Positions 25,701 through 38,335 of a stretch of DNA of 64,000 nucleotides are shown piece after piece; within the stretch, counting starts at the first letter, position 1; every line of letters starts with the position of its first letter. The notes beneath the pieces are model-generated. The model was not told the DNA's origin, did no database searches, and worked only from the letters and a program-made list of their open reading frames with translations. The stretch is from Tyto alba. Lineage: Eukaryota; Chordata; Aves; Strigiformes; Tytonidae. The stretch is from assembly GCF_018691265.1 (NCBI RefSeq), contig NW_024881296.1, forward strand, positions 7,719,427-7,783,426, given 5' to 3'. Made by a program: the position numbers and the translations under genes.

Positions 25701-26709
25701 GAGAGTCCCAGGAGTATATTAGCCAAAATATTTTTGCAAACACAACATGCTATCACAAAGCCAGAGTCTCTGTTTCTATTCTAATGCCTTCTGCACTTTT
25801 CAAATGGAAGTGCAGAGTGGCTGGATCTGGTCCCAGCTGAGAGCATTCCTGTTGTATCTATCTGTTGATGTAAACAGGTATAATAAATTCACTTCCAGCT
25901 AAGAGCATTCCCTTGTAAATGACTAGTGAATTCTTTTGTTTTCTTCACTTGGTTTCCATGCAGAAGGCAATTAGTAGGTATTTGTGATCCTTCAATTATT
26001 TATAAGAAAATGATTCTTCTTATTTATCTTAGGTGAGGACATCATGAGAGCAATGAAGTTGCCTTTCTATCTGGAGTGGTTCAAAACAGGTAGAACAGTC
26101 TCAAATGCTGAAACAGTTTGGATCTTGAAACACTCCATTGGAGGGAGGATTGTAGAACCTTAGCCAAAGCTGCACACCCAGCTGTAGGAATTATACCAGA
26201 AGAGAGAGCTAGATCGAGAGATTTAATATTAGTTAATACCTTGTATGTTAACTGCGATAGCTGAATTACTGTGCATTGAATAATAACTGTAAGGTAAAAA
26301 ACATCAACACTTTGCAGAAAGGCTTCTTTCACCCGAGATGCATAGCTCTCAGCTAGTACAAGGTTAAACCAGTTGCACTGTAATCCGCTTTGTGCAACAG
26401 CAGCTAATTTTACTAAAAGAAAACTGATTATATAAATCTGAGCTCTGTGTTGAAGCTGGAGAATTTCTCTGACAATAACCAACCTTGCAAGTCCTGGTCT
26501 TCCTTGCTTTTTTGTTGCTGTTGATTTATTTCTAATAGGCTGAATTAGTCTGTCATCTCATAAGGATGGTTTCATTAAAATATTTTTTTTTTTTTAGTTA
26601 AACTTAGAGCAATTCTCAACCATTACCTACTTTAAATAGTATTTCTCAAATAATTTTGCATTTATGAGCTTTTGGGACTAACTAATAAATGAAGCTTAAA
26701 CGTTGTAGT

Positions 26710-26872
26710 ACCTATAAGACAATGCCCCAAGCCTGCCAGTGTTGAAGAGGCATTTGGACAGTGCCCTTAATAATATGATTTAACTTTTGGTCAGTCCTGA
26801 ACTGGTCAAGCAGTTGAACTAGATGATAATTGTAGCTCCCTTCCAACTGCAACTATTCTATTTTATTCTACT
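26710..26872 (+). mobile_element. CR1 LINE 3' end fragment, plus strand
   Basis: Sequence with the typical layout of the avian CR1 3' UTR: a segment about a seven-to-eight-residue block on removal of the last ORF2 codons (AGGCATTTGGACA), then TTTTGGTCAG, CAGTTGAACTAGATGAT, CCCTTCCAACTG, and a terminal run of TATTCTA-like units (ATTCTATTTTATTCTA). CR1 ends in short ATTCTATG-type repeats rather than poly(A), which fits. It is strongly 5'-truncated (about 160 bp), as most avian CR1 copies are. Confidence 0.85.
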
Positions 26873-27525
26873 CTTGATCTCTCTCCTAATTTTTATTATT
26901 AAAATTTAAGGACCTTATCCAGTAACCAAAATAGTAACTGAAAATACCTGTGGGTGTAAGTACAGGGTCATGCATCTGCTTTGTATTTGAAAGATAGGTC
27001 TTAATTGCTTTTTATTCAGTTAAATAACAAGGGAGCTATATTTCCTTGGAGCTTCTGAGTTCCAAGGAAGTGTCTCTAACTATTTGATACACAAGTTTCA
27101 AGCCTGCAATATTATATATGAGTAACTTAAGCTGTGCAGCAGCTGTGTGACTAAAATTATTCATTTGTATATATTAACTTTTAGGATGTTAATTATTTGT
27201 ATTCCCCCAAATAACTGGTTTCTACTGACTGTGAATGTAAAATTTTTTTGAAAATACTAATTTAATAGTTTTCAAAAAATATCATTTTTATTTGTCTATG
27301 CTAATTATAGCTATCAAGAAGATGTCATCATTGCTATTATATATACCTTGCAAGTCAATTTGCATGTGAATAAACCAAATATTTTTTCTGTGCAAACAGA
27401 AAGAATACCATTCAGTGGCAAAATACTTCAGTTCCCTTAATCATTTTGTCCTTTCCAACATAATAATTGATCTGTGTTTTAATTTTTTTCGTCAATCTAA
27501 TCTTGTAATTTCTCCAGAATGTAAT

Positions 27526-28475
27526 ATCATAGAATCATAGAACGGTTTGGGTTGCAAGGTGGGATCACCTAGTTCCAATCCCCTGCCACAGGCAGGGACA
27601 CCTTCCCCCAGCCCAGGTTGCTCAAAGCCCCGTCCAGCCTGGCCTTGAACCCTTCCAGGGAGGGGACAGCCACAGCTGCTCTGGGCAACTTGTTCCAGTG
27701 TCTCACCACCCTCACAGTGAAGAATTTCTTCCTTAGATCTAATCTAAATCTGCCCTCTTCCAAGAGCCTTCTCTTCTCAGGGCTGAACAACCCCAACTCT
27801 CTCAGCCGATCTTCATAGGGGAGGTGCTCCAGCCCTCTGATCAACTTCATGGCCTCCTCTGGACCTGCTCAAGCAGATCCATGTCCTTTTTATGTTGGGG
27901 GCCCCAGAGCTGAACGCAGCACTCCAGGTGGGGTCTCATGAGAGCAGAGTAGACAGGGAGAATCCCCTCCCTCGACCTGCTGGCCACACTTCTTTTGCTG
28001 CAGCCCAGGACATGGTTGGCTTTCTGGGCTGTGAGCACCCATTTCTGCCTCATAGTTTTCCATCCATTCCTATTCCCAAGTCTACCTCTGCAGGGCTGCT
28101 CTCAATCCACTCATTGCCCAGCCTGTATTTGTGCTTGGGATTGCCCCGACCCATGTGCAGGACCTTGCACTTGGCCTTGCTGAACTTCATGAGGTTTGCA
28201 CAGGCCCTCCTCTCAAGCCTGTCAAGGTCCCTCTGGACGGCATCCCTGCCCTCTAGAGTGTTGACCGCACCACACAGCTCGGTGTTATTGGCAAACGTTC
28301 TGAGGGCACACTCAATCCCACTGTCCATGTCCCTGACAAAGATGTTAAACAGTACTGGTCCCCACACCAACCCCTGAGGAATGTCAGTTGTCAATGCTCT
28401 CCACTTGGATATCAGTCTCCCTACTAGAATTGCACTGCAGTGTGGCCTGGGTAGCCAGCTAGTGGCCTTCCTGCT
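27526..28475 (-). mobile_element. CR1 LINE, 5'-truncated, minus strand
   Basis: The left edge (ATCATAGAATCATAGAACGG) is the reverse complement of the CR1 3' terminal repeat, so the element runs right to left. The minus strand gives three fragments of the ORF2 C-terminal half. About 28394-28050 is reverse transcriptase (PQGLVWGPVLFNIF, then DMDSGIE, RDLDRLE, KCKVLHMGRGNPKHKYRLG). About 28053-27847 is PVYSALMRPHLECCVQLWGP. About 27850-27569 is [20 protein letters not shown] and RHWNKLPR. The catalytic aspartate pair is replaced (FANNTEL), and frame breaks separate the fragments, so it is dead. The right boundary is approximate; weak similarity continues to about 28475. It is moderately diverged and younger than the relics at 43 and 58 kb. 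Confidence 0.93.
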
Positions 28476-31400
28476 GTAGACTTTGGCAAGGAGAGGAAAT
28501 TGGCAAAGGCAAGAAAAGGAGGGGTACCAGCTTTTATTCTTGGACCAAACACACCAGTTTAGCAGCCTTCCAGAGAATAAGTGCCAGCCAGCAGCAGCCT
28601 GGAAAGCGAGGAATAGTTAATCTTCCATTACCTAGGCTAATTTTCAAGTTCTGCATGTTTGGTCAGAAGACTGAGATCCCCAAAAGTTTTGGTGAGTCTA
28701 AGTTCAGTTAACTTCAGTGAGAGTTAGATGCTCAAATATAAGGGTCTGCGCCTTAGATTCATCCTACTGCCTTGTTCTTCGTTTTCTTGGTAATGAAGTT
28801 TCTCTTGAGGTGTAGCCTGGAATCTGTGACTACCTGCATGTCATGCTTCTCTAAGAGGGACTTTGTTGCCTGATTTGGCACCGTGTTTGATCCCTAACTT
28901 TAGGTCATTGTTTCATTCAACTTCTTAATTTCTCTTGTTGCTACCCCATTAACCACTTCACCTGTCTTCTTTCTTAACTGCTGATTAATTTTTTTCCTCA
29001 TCTATTTATGTTTCTCATCTGTCACCCTTAGGTCTTTATTTCTTCTGACAGCCGGATGCACTACTAGCTGCAGTACTAGTCATGGATAGATAAAGATCAG
29101 ACCTAAAAGAAAAAGAGACTCAGAAAGACTAACAACACCCTGGGTGCTGATATGCTAAAAAGAAAAAACTACAAACATGTTCTGAATTTTCTATAGATAA
29201 CCCAGAGTGACAAGGTGGCCGGTGCCAGAAAGGCAGTTCTCAAATCAGTTTGAGGAAAATGGCAAGGGGGGAGGCTAGAAAGTAATGAGTTAAACCAGTT
29301 AATTTTAACATTTAAAAACAAGTGAAGATAGGTTTATAAATGACAAAAGGGGTTTTCAAGTTGGTATCAAGCTGAAAGTCAGATTTGTTTTTATGCTTTA
29401 TGACAGGATCTGTACAACTCCTGGGCACCAATATGAATATGAAGTAGTATCTGTCCTGCAGAGGAATGTATTTCCCAATCTGCTTGTGTGCATTCAGTTG
29501 TCTCTAAGAATGAAATGTTAGTGAATTATATTGAAGCCTTCTGTCTTCTTTAAGCCAGCCTTTTCTGGAGAGCCTGGGCAAGCTGTTTGGCCTTCGCTCC
29601 TGCAGGTAAAATGAGGAATGTGAGTTCACAAAGCAAATGCCACATAACTCACCCGAGTGCTGGTTTTGATAGTTATGATGTGCTGGAGTATCCATATATG
29701 ACAGGGCAATTAATGAAAAAGATTTTGGCAGTAAGAAAACAGAGAGGAAATATGGAAATATAAGGAAAACATTCTGAATCAATTTAGTAAATAAAAAAAT
29801 ACAAAGCAAAATAAAACACAAAGTAAAAGAGATTGTTATGGAAGTCTAAGAGTACGTGGGTGAGAATGCCATATGGAGCATTGGATTGCAGGCAGCCAAA
29901 TTCACATCTGATGTGAGTTCTGTGAAAACTTGTAAGGAAATAAATAGTATAAGAAAGACATTGAAAAATAGCAAAGGCATAGGAGAGGTCATGAAAGCTT
30001 CAAACAGGTCTGAAGAGCTAGAACTAGGAAGAAAACTAGGCTTCTGTTGAAAATCTAAGAAGTGTCAGGATTTATGGTATCTTTATACGTTTCTAATATT
30101 CTTATTTAAGTAGATTATGAGCTCAAACATTAACACATGAACTGACTGTACCTCCAGCATATTTTGCTAAGAGGTGAGTGCTAGCTGGCCTATGTTGCAA
30201 TTGTTGCATTTTGTTTTGTAGTTAGGCAGATAGGGGAATGCAACTTCACCGGAAATCACCAAACCAAAAAAGCTGACAGCCTAGTATCAGTCAGAAATTA
30301 CCTTTGCCTATAGCCATATAAGTGCCATATAAAGAAGAATGTCAAGAAGATTCCTTTAAATTAAGCATTTCCTTTTCTCCATACTATATCCTAAGCATCT
30401 ACAATAAACAGAAATAGTGGCCAGATCTTGGTTATGCTTTTTGCTTGCTAATAGTAATGGGCTTTAAATAGTTTTTTTGAGTGTTTCCCTGACTTGGAGG
30501 TTCTTCGGCCAGCAAACTCAGCTGTTCCTGATAAGGAACAGAGAAAAGACAGCTCTTCCATGGAAAGTAGATTTTGGGGGGCAGAAAGATGAGATGCAAT
30601 TGGATGATATTTGTGCAAGTGGCAAGTCCCTACATGTTATTTTCTACTGATGTTGTTTAGACTTACCCAGTCCTGTACCAGTCCAGGATCACAGGATTGG
30701 AGAGGATGGAGTAACATATTGATGTGGTCTATGCCCTCTCCAGACGTGCTATATACTGGGAATTTGGCTGAGAAAGGTACCTTTTTTTCCCTTCCTCCTT
30801 TCTAGGTAAACTGTTCTTGGCAAGGTAACACTGGAATTCAGTCCTCCCTCCTTCCTTTGGTTAGTGGCTGAGCCTATATGTGTGTAAAATCACACATATG
30901 CAAATCCTGATGTTACAGTGCTCTGTACTTTTTCATTGTTTTAAATATAAACACGTGATTCAAACACAATGCAAACCAAATGTGTGTGTGTACAGTGTTA
31001 GCCAATGCTGTTGGGATTTAAGTGTTACTGTGGTGAAAACAGTGTCCCTGAACAGAAACAGTTAAGTTTTCTCATAACAAGAACCCTGAGAGAACATTAT
31101 GTAATGATCTGCACTGACATGTTTGGATGGTTTCTTTACACTGACTGATTGTTCTTACAGCTCATTTTCCCCCTCTCTTTCTAATCATTTAATTCATTCG
31201 CTTGTGTAAAGACCATTAGTTTTGCACTGAATTTATCATCTGTATCACAGCTATGGATTTGTTCATCTAAGGCATTTTACAGAAGTCTTAATTTAGCCTT
31301 TTCTACAGTTGCAGCAATGAGTATTGTAGTTTGACAACCAGTTATTTCAAATTGCATACAGTGCTCCTTGAATAGTGTTTGTAGAGAAATGGAAAAATGA

Positions 31401-34400
31401 ATACGGGAGTTTGATGGAGAAGTCTATGTACTATGCTTTTTACCTGACCAGAAGAAATAAGGTAAACCTGTCTAGGGAAAAAATAGAGGGAAGGCATCAG
31501 AAAATAAATTTGTGCTATTTTCCTGTGACTAAAACTTAGTCTGTTTTAGCTGCTGTGCTAAGATGTCTGTAAGCACCCACAGTGTATCAAGATCACTGGC
31601 TTGGGTACTCAGTAGAATTCAGGGGCAATTTTTTTTTAACACAGAAATTGGGTTGTACATTGAAAAAATATTTTAAAGTACTGCAGCAGTTTTTGTGATG
31701 TTCATGACGCATAATGTTGAGCAGGTGATGAGTAAAAGTATAATTTGAAATCATGTGAGAATATGCTTATAATGAGAAAGTTTGAGTTTTTTAAATGGCT
31801 ACTTATTCAGTAAGATCTGCAATCCACAGACAGGGTACTGTAAGTAAAAGATACCACTTCAACTAGTATGCTTGCCAAACCCCAAATCAGATGTGCTTAC
31901 TCTGGGCTGGTACTCCTGCTCATTTAGACTTTCTAACATGAGGACATAGCCCGTTACCACTTAACAGCACTCCTTGCAGTGGTGTTACTTGTGGATAGAA
32001 ACATAGGATTTGCCATGATTGCTATGAGTTGTGGTCCATCTAATTGTTATTCAGCCTTCAAGAGAAAGCAAGTCTAGACAACTCTGAGAAGGTGTTAAGA
32101 GAGAACCTCTCCAGAAAGTTGTGTTGTGTGTGTTGTTTGTGGTTTGTTTTTTTTTTTTCTGATCCCTAAGAGTTACCTGGTAAGAATAGGAGTTAACATA
32201 TTTAAATTCTGTTTTTTAATGTTTTGGCAGCTGGTGTCTTATAGGTTCAATTATAGCCTTAAAATAATTCAACAGCTTGCCTATATGTATTTAAACTGCA
32301 AGATAAAAAATACTGTGCCAGTTATGATAAATGATATGGAATAATTATCTTTGACCATGCAAATAACAGTGGACTTTATTGATAAGATTGTCATTGATTG
32401 TCTTCAGAATTCTCAAATAACTGAAAACATAGAACAGGATTAGATGATAACAGCAATTTGATTGTGCAATGATGTTTTGCTAAGTAGCGAGCAAAGCTTA
32501 GCTACCAAAGTAACAATGAATAAATATCAGAACATGATGTCATCCTCCCTTATGCCTTATATCTTAGGAAACAAACTTGTCTGAAATAGGAATACAAGGT
32601 GATCCAGGTAAAGGAGTTCAACCTGAAGTATTTCTGTATCTTAAAAATGTAAAAAGTAATTACTGATACCTAGACTTCCCATGTGGTTTTGATGAAAGAC
32701 AGGAAGAAGAATGAGGTAATTTGTAATTTTAAAAGGTATCAACAGAAGATAAACTTATTTTAGTCTTGGTCTGTGTCTCAAATTAAATTACGTGTGTTTT
32801 TTTCTGAAACTGGGAGGCCTGTACAAAAAAAAAAAAAATAGAAAGTCCAATTTCATGGGTATTTATCCCCATTAAGTAAGAAACAAACTGGTCATGTACT
32901 TAAACTGTTGAAAAGTGCATATAGATCTTTGAATGTAAAATGTAAGTAAAATTTTACTTATTCTATTTCACAGTATCATCGTCTTGCAAGTTTGACTTTG
33001 TCTTTAATGGAGTTCAGATTTTCACTTATCTGTAAGTGTTCTTGAACTCTTATAGGACTGTTCCTAACCAGTGACACATGGTGTTTCAGGATTTTGAAAA
33101 AGTGAAATATGGTGGTTGCTTAAAAACAAAGTTTCCACTTCTGATGATGATGTCAAAAGTGATTTGTCTCATTTTAGTCTTACTGGCATTTTCAAAGTAG
33201 GACCTGAATAAATTGTTTAGACAGATTTAATGAGCGTAATAGACTTAGAACATGCTTCAAGACTGTAGCAACTGAACAAAGAAATAAGAACTACTATTAG
33301 TTGACACTGACATGAACCCATATGCATGTGTTGTTACCCGGTGGAATAAAAGTATCAATACAAAATGAGATGTAAATAGCAAGTGTGGTTAGTAAAGCAA
33401 GGACACTTGTATTTATAATGCCTGTAATGTGTTAGTAGTTCAGAATGCTTTGCTGAAGTATTTAATTCCAATAAAATTGAAATGTTTTTTTTTTAAACAC
33501 AAGATCAAAAACACCTAAGGAATAAAGTATGCAGAAAATAATATTATTAGCTATTAACTGGAAACACTTTTTTGCCATCATTAGAGCACACACAAGGCCC
33601 ACTTGACAGTGTACTGTTTTGAATGACCCAGGCTGTGCTGATCATCTGCATCTTTGTGAGGAGTCTGTAATACAACATTAACCACCCAACAGTGAGCAGT
33701 AAGATGGGTTTTGGTTTGTCCCGAGATCCATGTTTCCAGCCACGCCTTCCTATCCCAAGATATAGCACTGTGCATTGGCTGGGAATTCTTTCATCTTGGG
33801 AAGAAAATTGCTTTGGGATAGTGCAAGGGAATTTAAAGTGTGATAATATATTTAGACATGTAGATACTTTTTGTTGCATGTAAATATTAATATTATTAAC
33901 TTTATTGACATTAAAATAATCCATCAAAAATAAGTAATGGCCACTGAGTGTGTCATAGTAAAATGAAAAAAAAAAAAAAAAAAAAAAAAAGGTAAAAAAG
34001 TTTCAACCTTACTAATTCTAATATATAGGGATTTAGTACCTATTGAATACAGAGATAAGTTGACCATAAACTACAAGGAATGTTACCAGATCAGACGTGT
34101 TTCAGTTATGTGTTGTAAAGATTTCTTAAGGCAGACTAAAAGGGAATCTAAATAAAAGCCCCTACCTCAATAAATTTCCCACTACAGGAAGAGTTGCGTG
34201 GTGAACAGACAAGAAAGGTCGAATGGTTCTATCATCCACAGAGTTCTCTGGCATTCCTGTTATTCAGGATTTTATTAAGGCAACCTAGAATTGCATTGGT
34301 TTTAAATGTATTTGTGCATGGCTGAATTTTATTTTAAAATGGAAGTGTATAGCTTAAACTCTTGTTATTGTTGTGTTTTCAAATCTATTTGCAGCATGCT

Positions 34401-37400
34401 ATACCTAAACCCTTTCTCCCACGCTAGTTTTTTTCACATACTAGAAGCACCTCTTCAAAATTTCTTTTCCGTGCTATCTATAAAAAACCCCTATAACCTG
34501 ATAACAGGAATGAGTTTTCAGTATTGCTCCCACCTAGCCCAGGAATTGGGTATATTCTGGGATTTTTGCCACTGCGTTTCTTCCCCAGTCCTGTTTGGTC
34601 TGTCCTCCTATACTTTCCTTTTATCCTGTTTAGCTTGTATGCCATTGGGTGAAGGTGCTCTAAATAATGATGCTTTTACTGTAAGTAATACTGATGATCC
34701 CAGTTTAGCTGGATTCTGAACATTACCACAATCTAAACATTAATAAGTTATGCCCACTGGTTGTACTGCCAAGGGTCATTGTGGTTCTCATCTGACATGG
34801 GGAGGCTGCACACCTGCAAACCAATCAAATGCCGTATGTTATGGCACATCTGGGAAGAAGGGACTTGTGTGTCGTTTAATATTTAATGGGCGCTAGCTCA
34901 CAGAGTCAGACAAAGCACTCGGGTTCTGATTTTGCTGGATAAAAGACATCTGTAGTAGTTGCATAAACGTTTCTCTTTAACAGAAAAAGGTAATTGAGAG
35001 AACTTTCCTGTTTATAACATCTGTAAATATGCGATGGAGTGTTTGGATTTGCTGTAGAAGTGTGTTAGATAATGACGAGCAGAAGAACACTGTTCTCTCT
35101 TCATCTGTGTCCTGAGGGGTAGTTTTGGATGCCAGCATGTTATGATCACGTTGTGACGTGAAGGATCTCAGACCAGGGTGCGCCCTGGATCTTTCACCTG
35201 CACACTGCTTTGCAACTGGGATCTTTTACAGAATTTTATTTATTTTGCTTCACTGATTTCAAGGTGGCTAGTGCATTCAGAAAGATTATATCAAGTTAAT
35301 TACCAAGAAGTATTTGACAAGCTGTGTTCTTTCACGGGGTGGAATTGTGAAATGCAGGAACATAAATCAATAGTGTCAAGCCTTGTGCAGTACAGACTCT
35401 GAGATATGAAGTGACTAGCGATGGGATAGACAAGAGTCTTATATTTTATAAACAAATTAAAACCATCTCTGCATTCTTCATGAATGTAAGTTCAAGGCTC
35501 TGGTTTTGGCAGTGTTTTTTCTTAACACCTGGCCAGTTGGCCTGTGAATAGGTGTGGGCAGGAAACAGCAGCAACCCAGTGAGGGAAGTAAACAGCTTGA
35601 GTGATGGCCTCTTCCATCTCTGGTTACTGCTGATGATGTCTCCATCCTGTATGATTTTTTTTTTCCCCATGATTTAATTCTTTTATGCATTTCATGGGGA
35701 GCCTGCTGCACCAGAAATGAACTGGGAGGATTTCTTTTCTTGGTGTTCATGCTTCTGCAGTATGGTGGCATCTGCAAGGAACGTGTCTTGTTCTGTGTCA
35801 GGCTTAACTATCCACTGCATGATATGGTTGAAACAGGTATTTCTCACTGCACGTTCCAGGATTTTTGTCTTTTTAGGGTAGGATAAGCCTGCTGGGGCAA
35901 TTTAGAAATAGTTTTGCATTGATGAAATTGTGCTTCACTTCAGAAGCACTCTGATGTAACAAGTGAGGTGGGAGATTCTGAGGGTCTGGACAAAGTGAGA
36001 AGACTTGTTTGATTAACGGCACTGCATTGCATTTTCCTCCTTTTGCAATGAGAGATTTGCAAAAGCCTGAAGCAGTCCTGGCATTTCCTATTGTTTTTTA
36101 GGGGACTGTGTTATACATCTCACTTGTGTCTTTGGAAGTTTATTGAGTCGCTTCACTTTCTTAAATGAAATTGAATCATTCCTCAACTCCAGCATAGTGG
36201 GTTCTTTCCTGAATCTTAGGATTGTTATTGATGGACATGATAAACCACAGTAAATTTTCTTTTCTTTATAGAGATAAATAAATATATAACTTTCATTATT
36301 TAAAGTGCTTTGAAAAAATGTCTTGAGTATAAGTAAAGTCTCATTATGAAAATTTATGGGACTTCAATTATGCCTAAGTAAATACATTATAATCTATCCA
36401 GATAGTTCCAAGTGAGTTTTAAAAGCACATCAGTGTAACAGCTTTGTTTGCTGTTGAAGTTTTAAGAAATATCAATCATGAAAGAGGTGAAAGTCCCTAG
36501 CTGTTTAACCAGGACTGCATTTTTTTGAATGGCTGAGCCCACTTTTGGTATTTGTAGTCTTTTCTGGGGGAGTGGCAAGAATTTTCTCTTGATTGAATAA
36601 ATCAAATGGGTAAGCTTAGAAGCTGAAGGTCAGATTACAAAAACAAGTTTATTTTCTGGTCTGTGAATGATGATGCAGTATGTGATTTTTTTTTTTTAAT
36701 AATATATTTTTTTTAAAGGATGTACCAGCTCTGGACTCTTGAATGAGACCATGACCAGACACAGACCGTTATCATATTTCAGTTTATTACAAGAAATTAA
36801 TTTCTGTGTAGAGTGAACTAGTTTAAAATTCAAGATCTGGTAAACTAGCTTTTTGTCCCAAAGAATCCACTTCACTTAGGGCAGTTTAATTAAAATTAAC
36901 AACAAAATTTTATGCTGGTTTTGCAATGCCTATATCAAGTTGCTGTTTTCATTCAAAACCAGCATCATGAAACCTAAAAAGGTTAATCATCATAAACGTT
37001 GAGCAGCAACTCTATTACTGATTAAGAATCTGAGTAAATTATATCACTATTTAAATGACTGTATATCCTTATATGTGTTGGGGGTTTTTTTGTGTTTTTT
37101 GTTGTTTTTTTTTTTAAGTGATTTAAGAAAAACCACATATGTTCCAAACTATAATGCAGCTTTCATCTGAGGAGTCGCTATTTAGATTGAGATAATATGA
37201 CATGAGAAAAAGGGAGCAATGTTACAAGCCTATAAAGAAGTTATCTGATCTTTCTCATAAAGAAACAATTACTCATTAGATACTCAGTGAAATGACCAGG
37301 CAGCAATTTTCAAGCAGCCATGATTGATTGGGTTTTTTAGTTTGTTTCTTTTCTGCACCCTTGTCATAAGCTTATGTACCTCACTGATCCAGGATATCTG

Positions 37401-37860
37401 GAAGCCAAAAAAGAACAAGACATGTTGGAAAAGGAACAAGACATTTACGGAGAATGGCTGTGTTGCTGGTGTCAGGTAGATGCAGCCTCATAATTTGTTG
37501 AGTCCATAGATGTCTGTTGTCTGAAACATAAGTGAGGAGAGTAGGCACACTGTGCTGCCTGATGCTGTTTCCTATACTTTTCAACAAGCATCTGTTGTTG
37601 GGCGCTGATAATGCTGGTTTTCCCTATTGGGACAGATGCCAGCTGTGCTTTAGCAAAGAAATCACTTTCCTCTCCCTCTTTGTGTTTTATTAACAAAAAT
37701 GAAAGAGGAAGCTTGAAGATTAATTAAAAAATGTGAAAAGAGGGAGCTGGGTAAGAGGAGGGGGAAAGGATGGACAGATATGTGGACTGAGCACCCCCAC
37801 TGCTCCCTGGAGGCATCAGAGGATCTGGGTGAGCATTGCCTTGTAGTGCTGTGCTCATGG
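28476..37860 (+). other. presumed intron DNA; no gene seen
   Basis: About 9.4 kb of AT-rich sequence with a 25-A run at 33966-33990, T-runs near 32150 and 36690-36720, and short frames only. No recognisable transposon, RNA gene or exon. Confidence 0.5.
33966..33990 (+). repeat. A25 homopolymer
   Basis: Uninterrupted run of 25 A. It could be slippage-generated or the tail of a retrocopy, but no recognisable coding sequence or close AATAAA precedes it. Confidence 0.85.
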
Positions 37861-37861
37861 A

Positions 37862-38335
37862 CATGACAAAAACTATAAAGTTAAGGTTGGAAAAGACCTT
37901 CAAGATCATCGAGTCCAACCGTGAACCTAACGCTGCCAAGTCTACCACTAAACCATGTCCTGAAGTGCCACATCTAACATGTCTGTTAAATACCTCCAGG
38001 GATGGTGACTCAACCACTTCCTTGGGCAGCCTGTTTCAGTGCTTGACAACCCTTTCAGTGAAGAAACTTGCCCTAATATCCAATCTAAACCTCCCCTGGC
38101 GCAACTTGAGGCCACTTCCTCTTGTTCTATCACTTGTTACCTGGGAAGAGACCAATCTCCACCTCACTACAACCTCCTTTCAGGTAGTTGTAGAGAGCAG
38201 TAAGGTTTCCCCTGAGCCTCCTTTTTCTCCAGGCTAAACAACCCGTTCCCTCAGCTGCTCCTCATAAGACTTGTTCTCAAGACTCTTTACCAGCTTGGTT
38301 GCTCTTCTTTGGACGCACTCCATCAGCTTCCTCCT
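37862..38335 (-). mobile_element. CR1 LINE fragment of a second subfamily, minus strand
   Basis: Recognisable landmarks in reverse orientation are AAGGTTGGAAAAGACCTTCA, AAGATCATCGAGTCCAACCG, CTCCAGGGATGGTGACTC, TTGGGCAGCCTGTTTCAGTG, CTAATATCCAATCTAAACCT, TCTCCAGGCTAAACAACCC and TTGCTCTTCTTTGGACGCAC. These mark the 3' UTR and end of ORF2 of a CR1 family that I associate with Neoaves. It is 5'-truncated (about 470 bp) and its last 3' repeat units are missing or eroded. It belongs to a different subfamily from the copy at 27.5 kb. Confidence 0.92.

Larger units (their letters stand above)
15721..26709 (+). other. presumed intron DNA; no gene seen
   Basis: About 11 kb of AT-rich sequence with microsatellites at 16764-16805 and 18743-18796, a T-run near 22940-22962, a 13-bp inverted repeat at 19641-19700 and a short direct repeat (CAGCTRAGAGCATTCC at 25834 and 25896). 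Open frames are all below 135 codons, with no family resemblance or supporting splice sites. Confidence 0.5.

Noticed and set aside
27892..28377. 161-codon plus-strand open frame
   Set aside because: It is the antisense of the CR1 reverse-transcriptase fragment, which reads as recognisable protein on the minus strand.
30520..30545. Short palindrome CTGTTCCT-GATA-AGGAACAG resembling a steroid-receptor site
   Set aside because: The half-site spacing (4) and sequence do not match the known 3-bp-spaced response element. Expected by chance at this scale.
37836..38237. 133-codon plus-strand frame
   Set aside because: It lies in antisense over the CR1 fragment at 37862-38335 and is not a gene.
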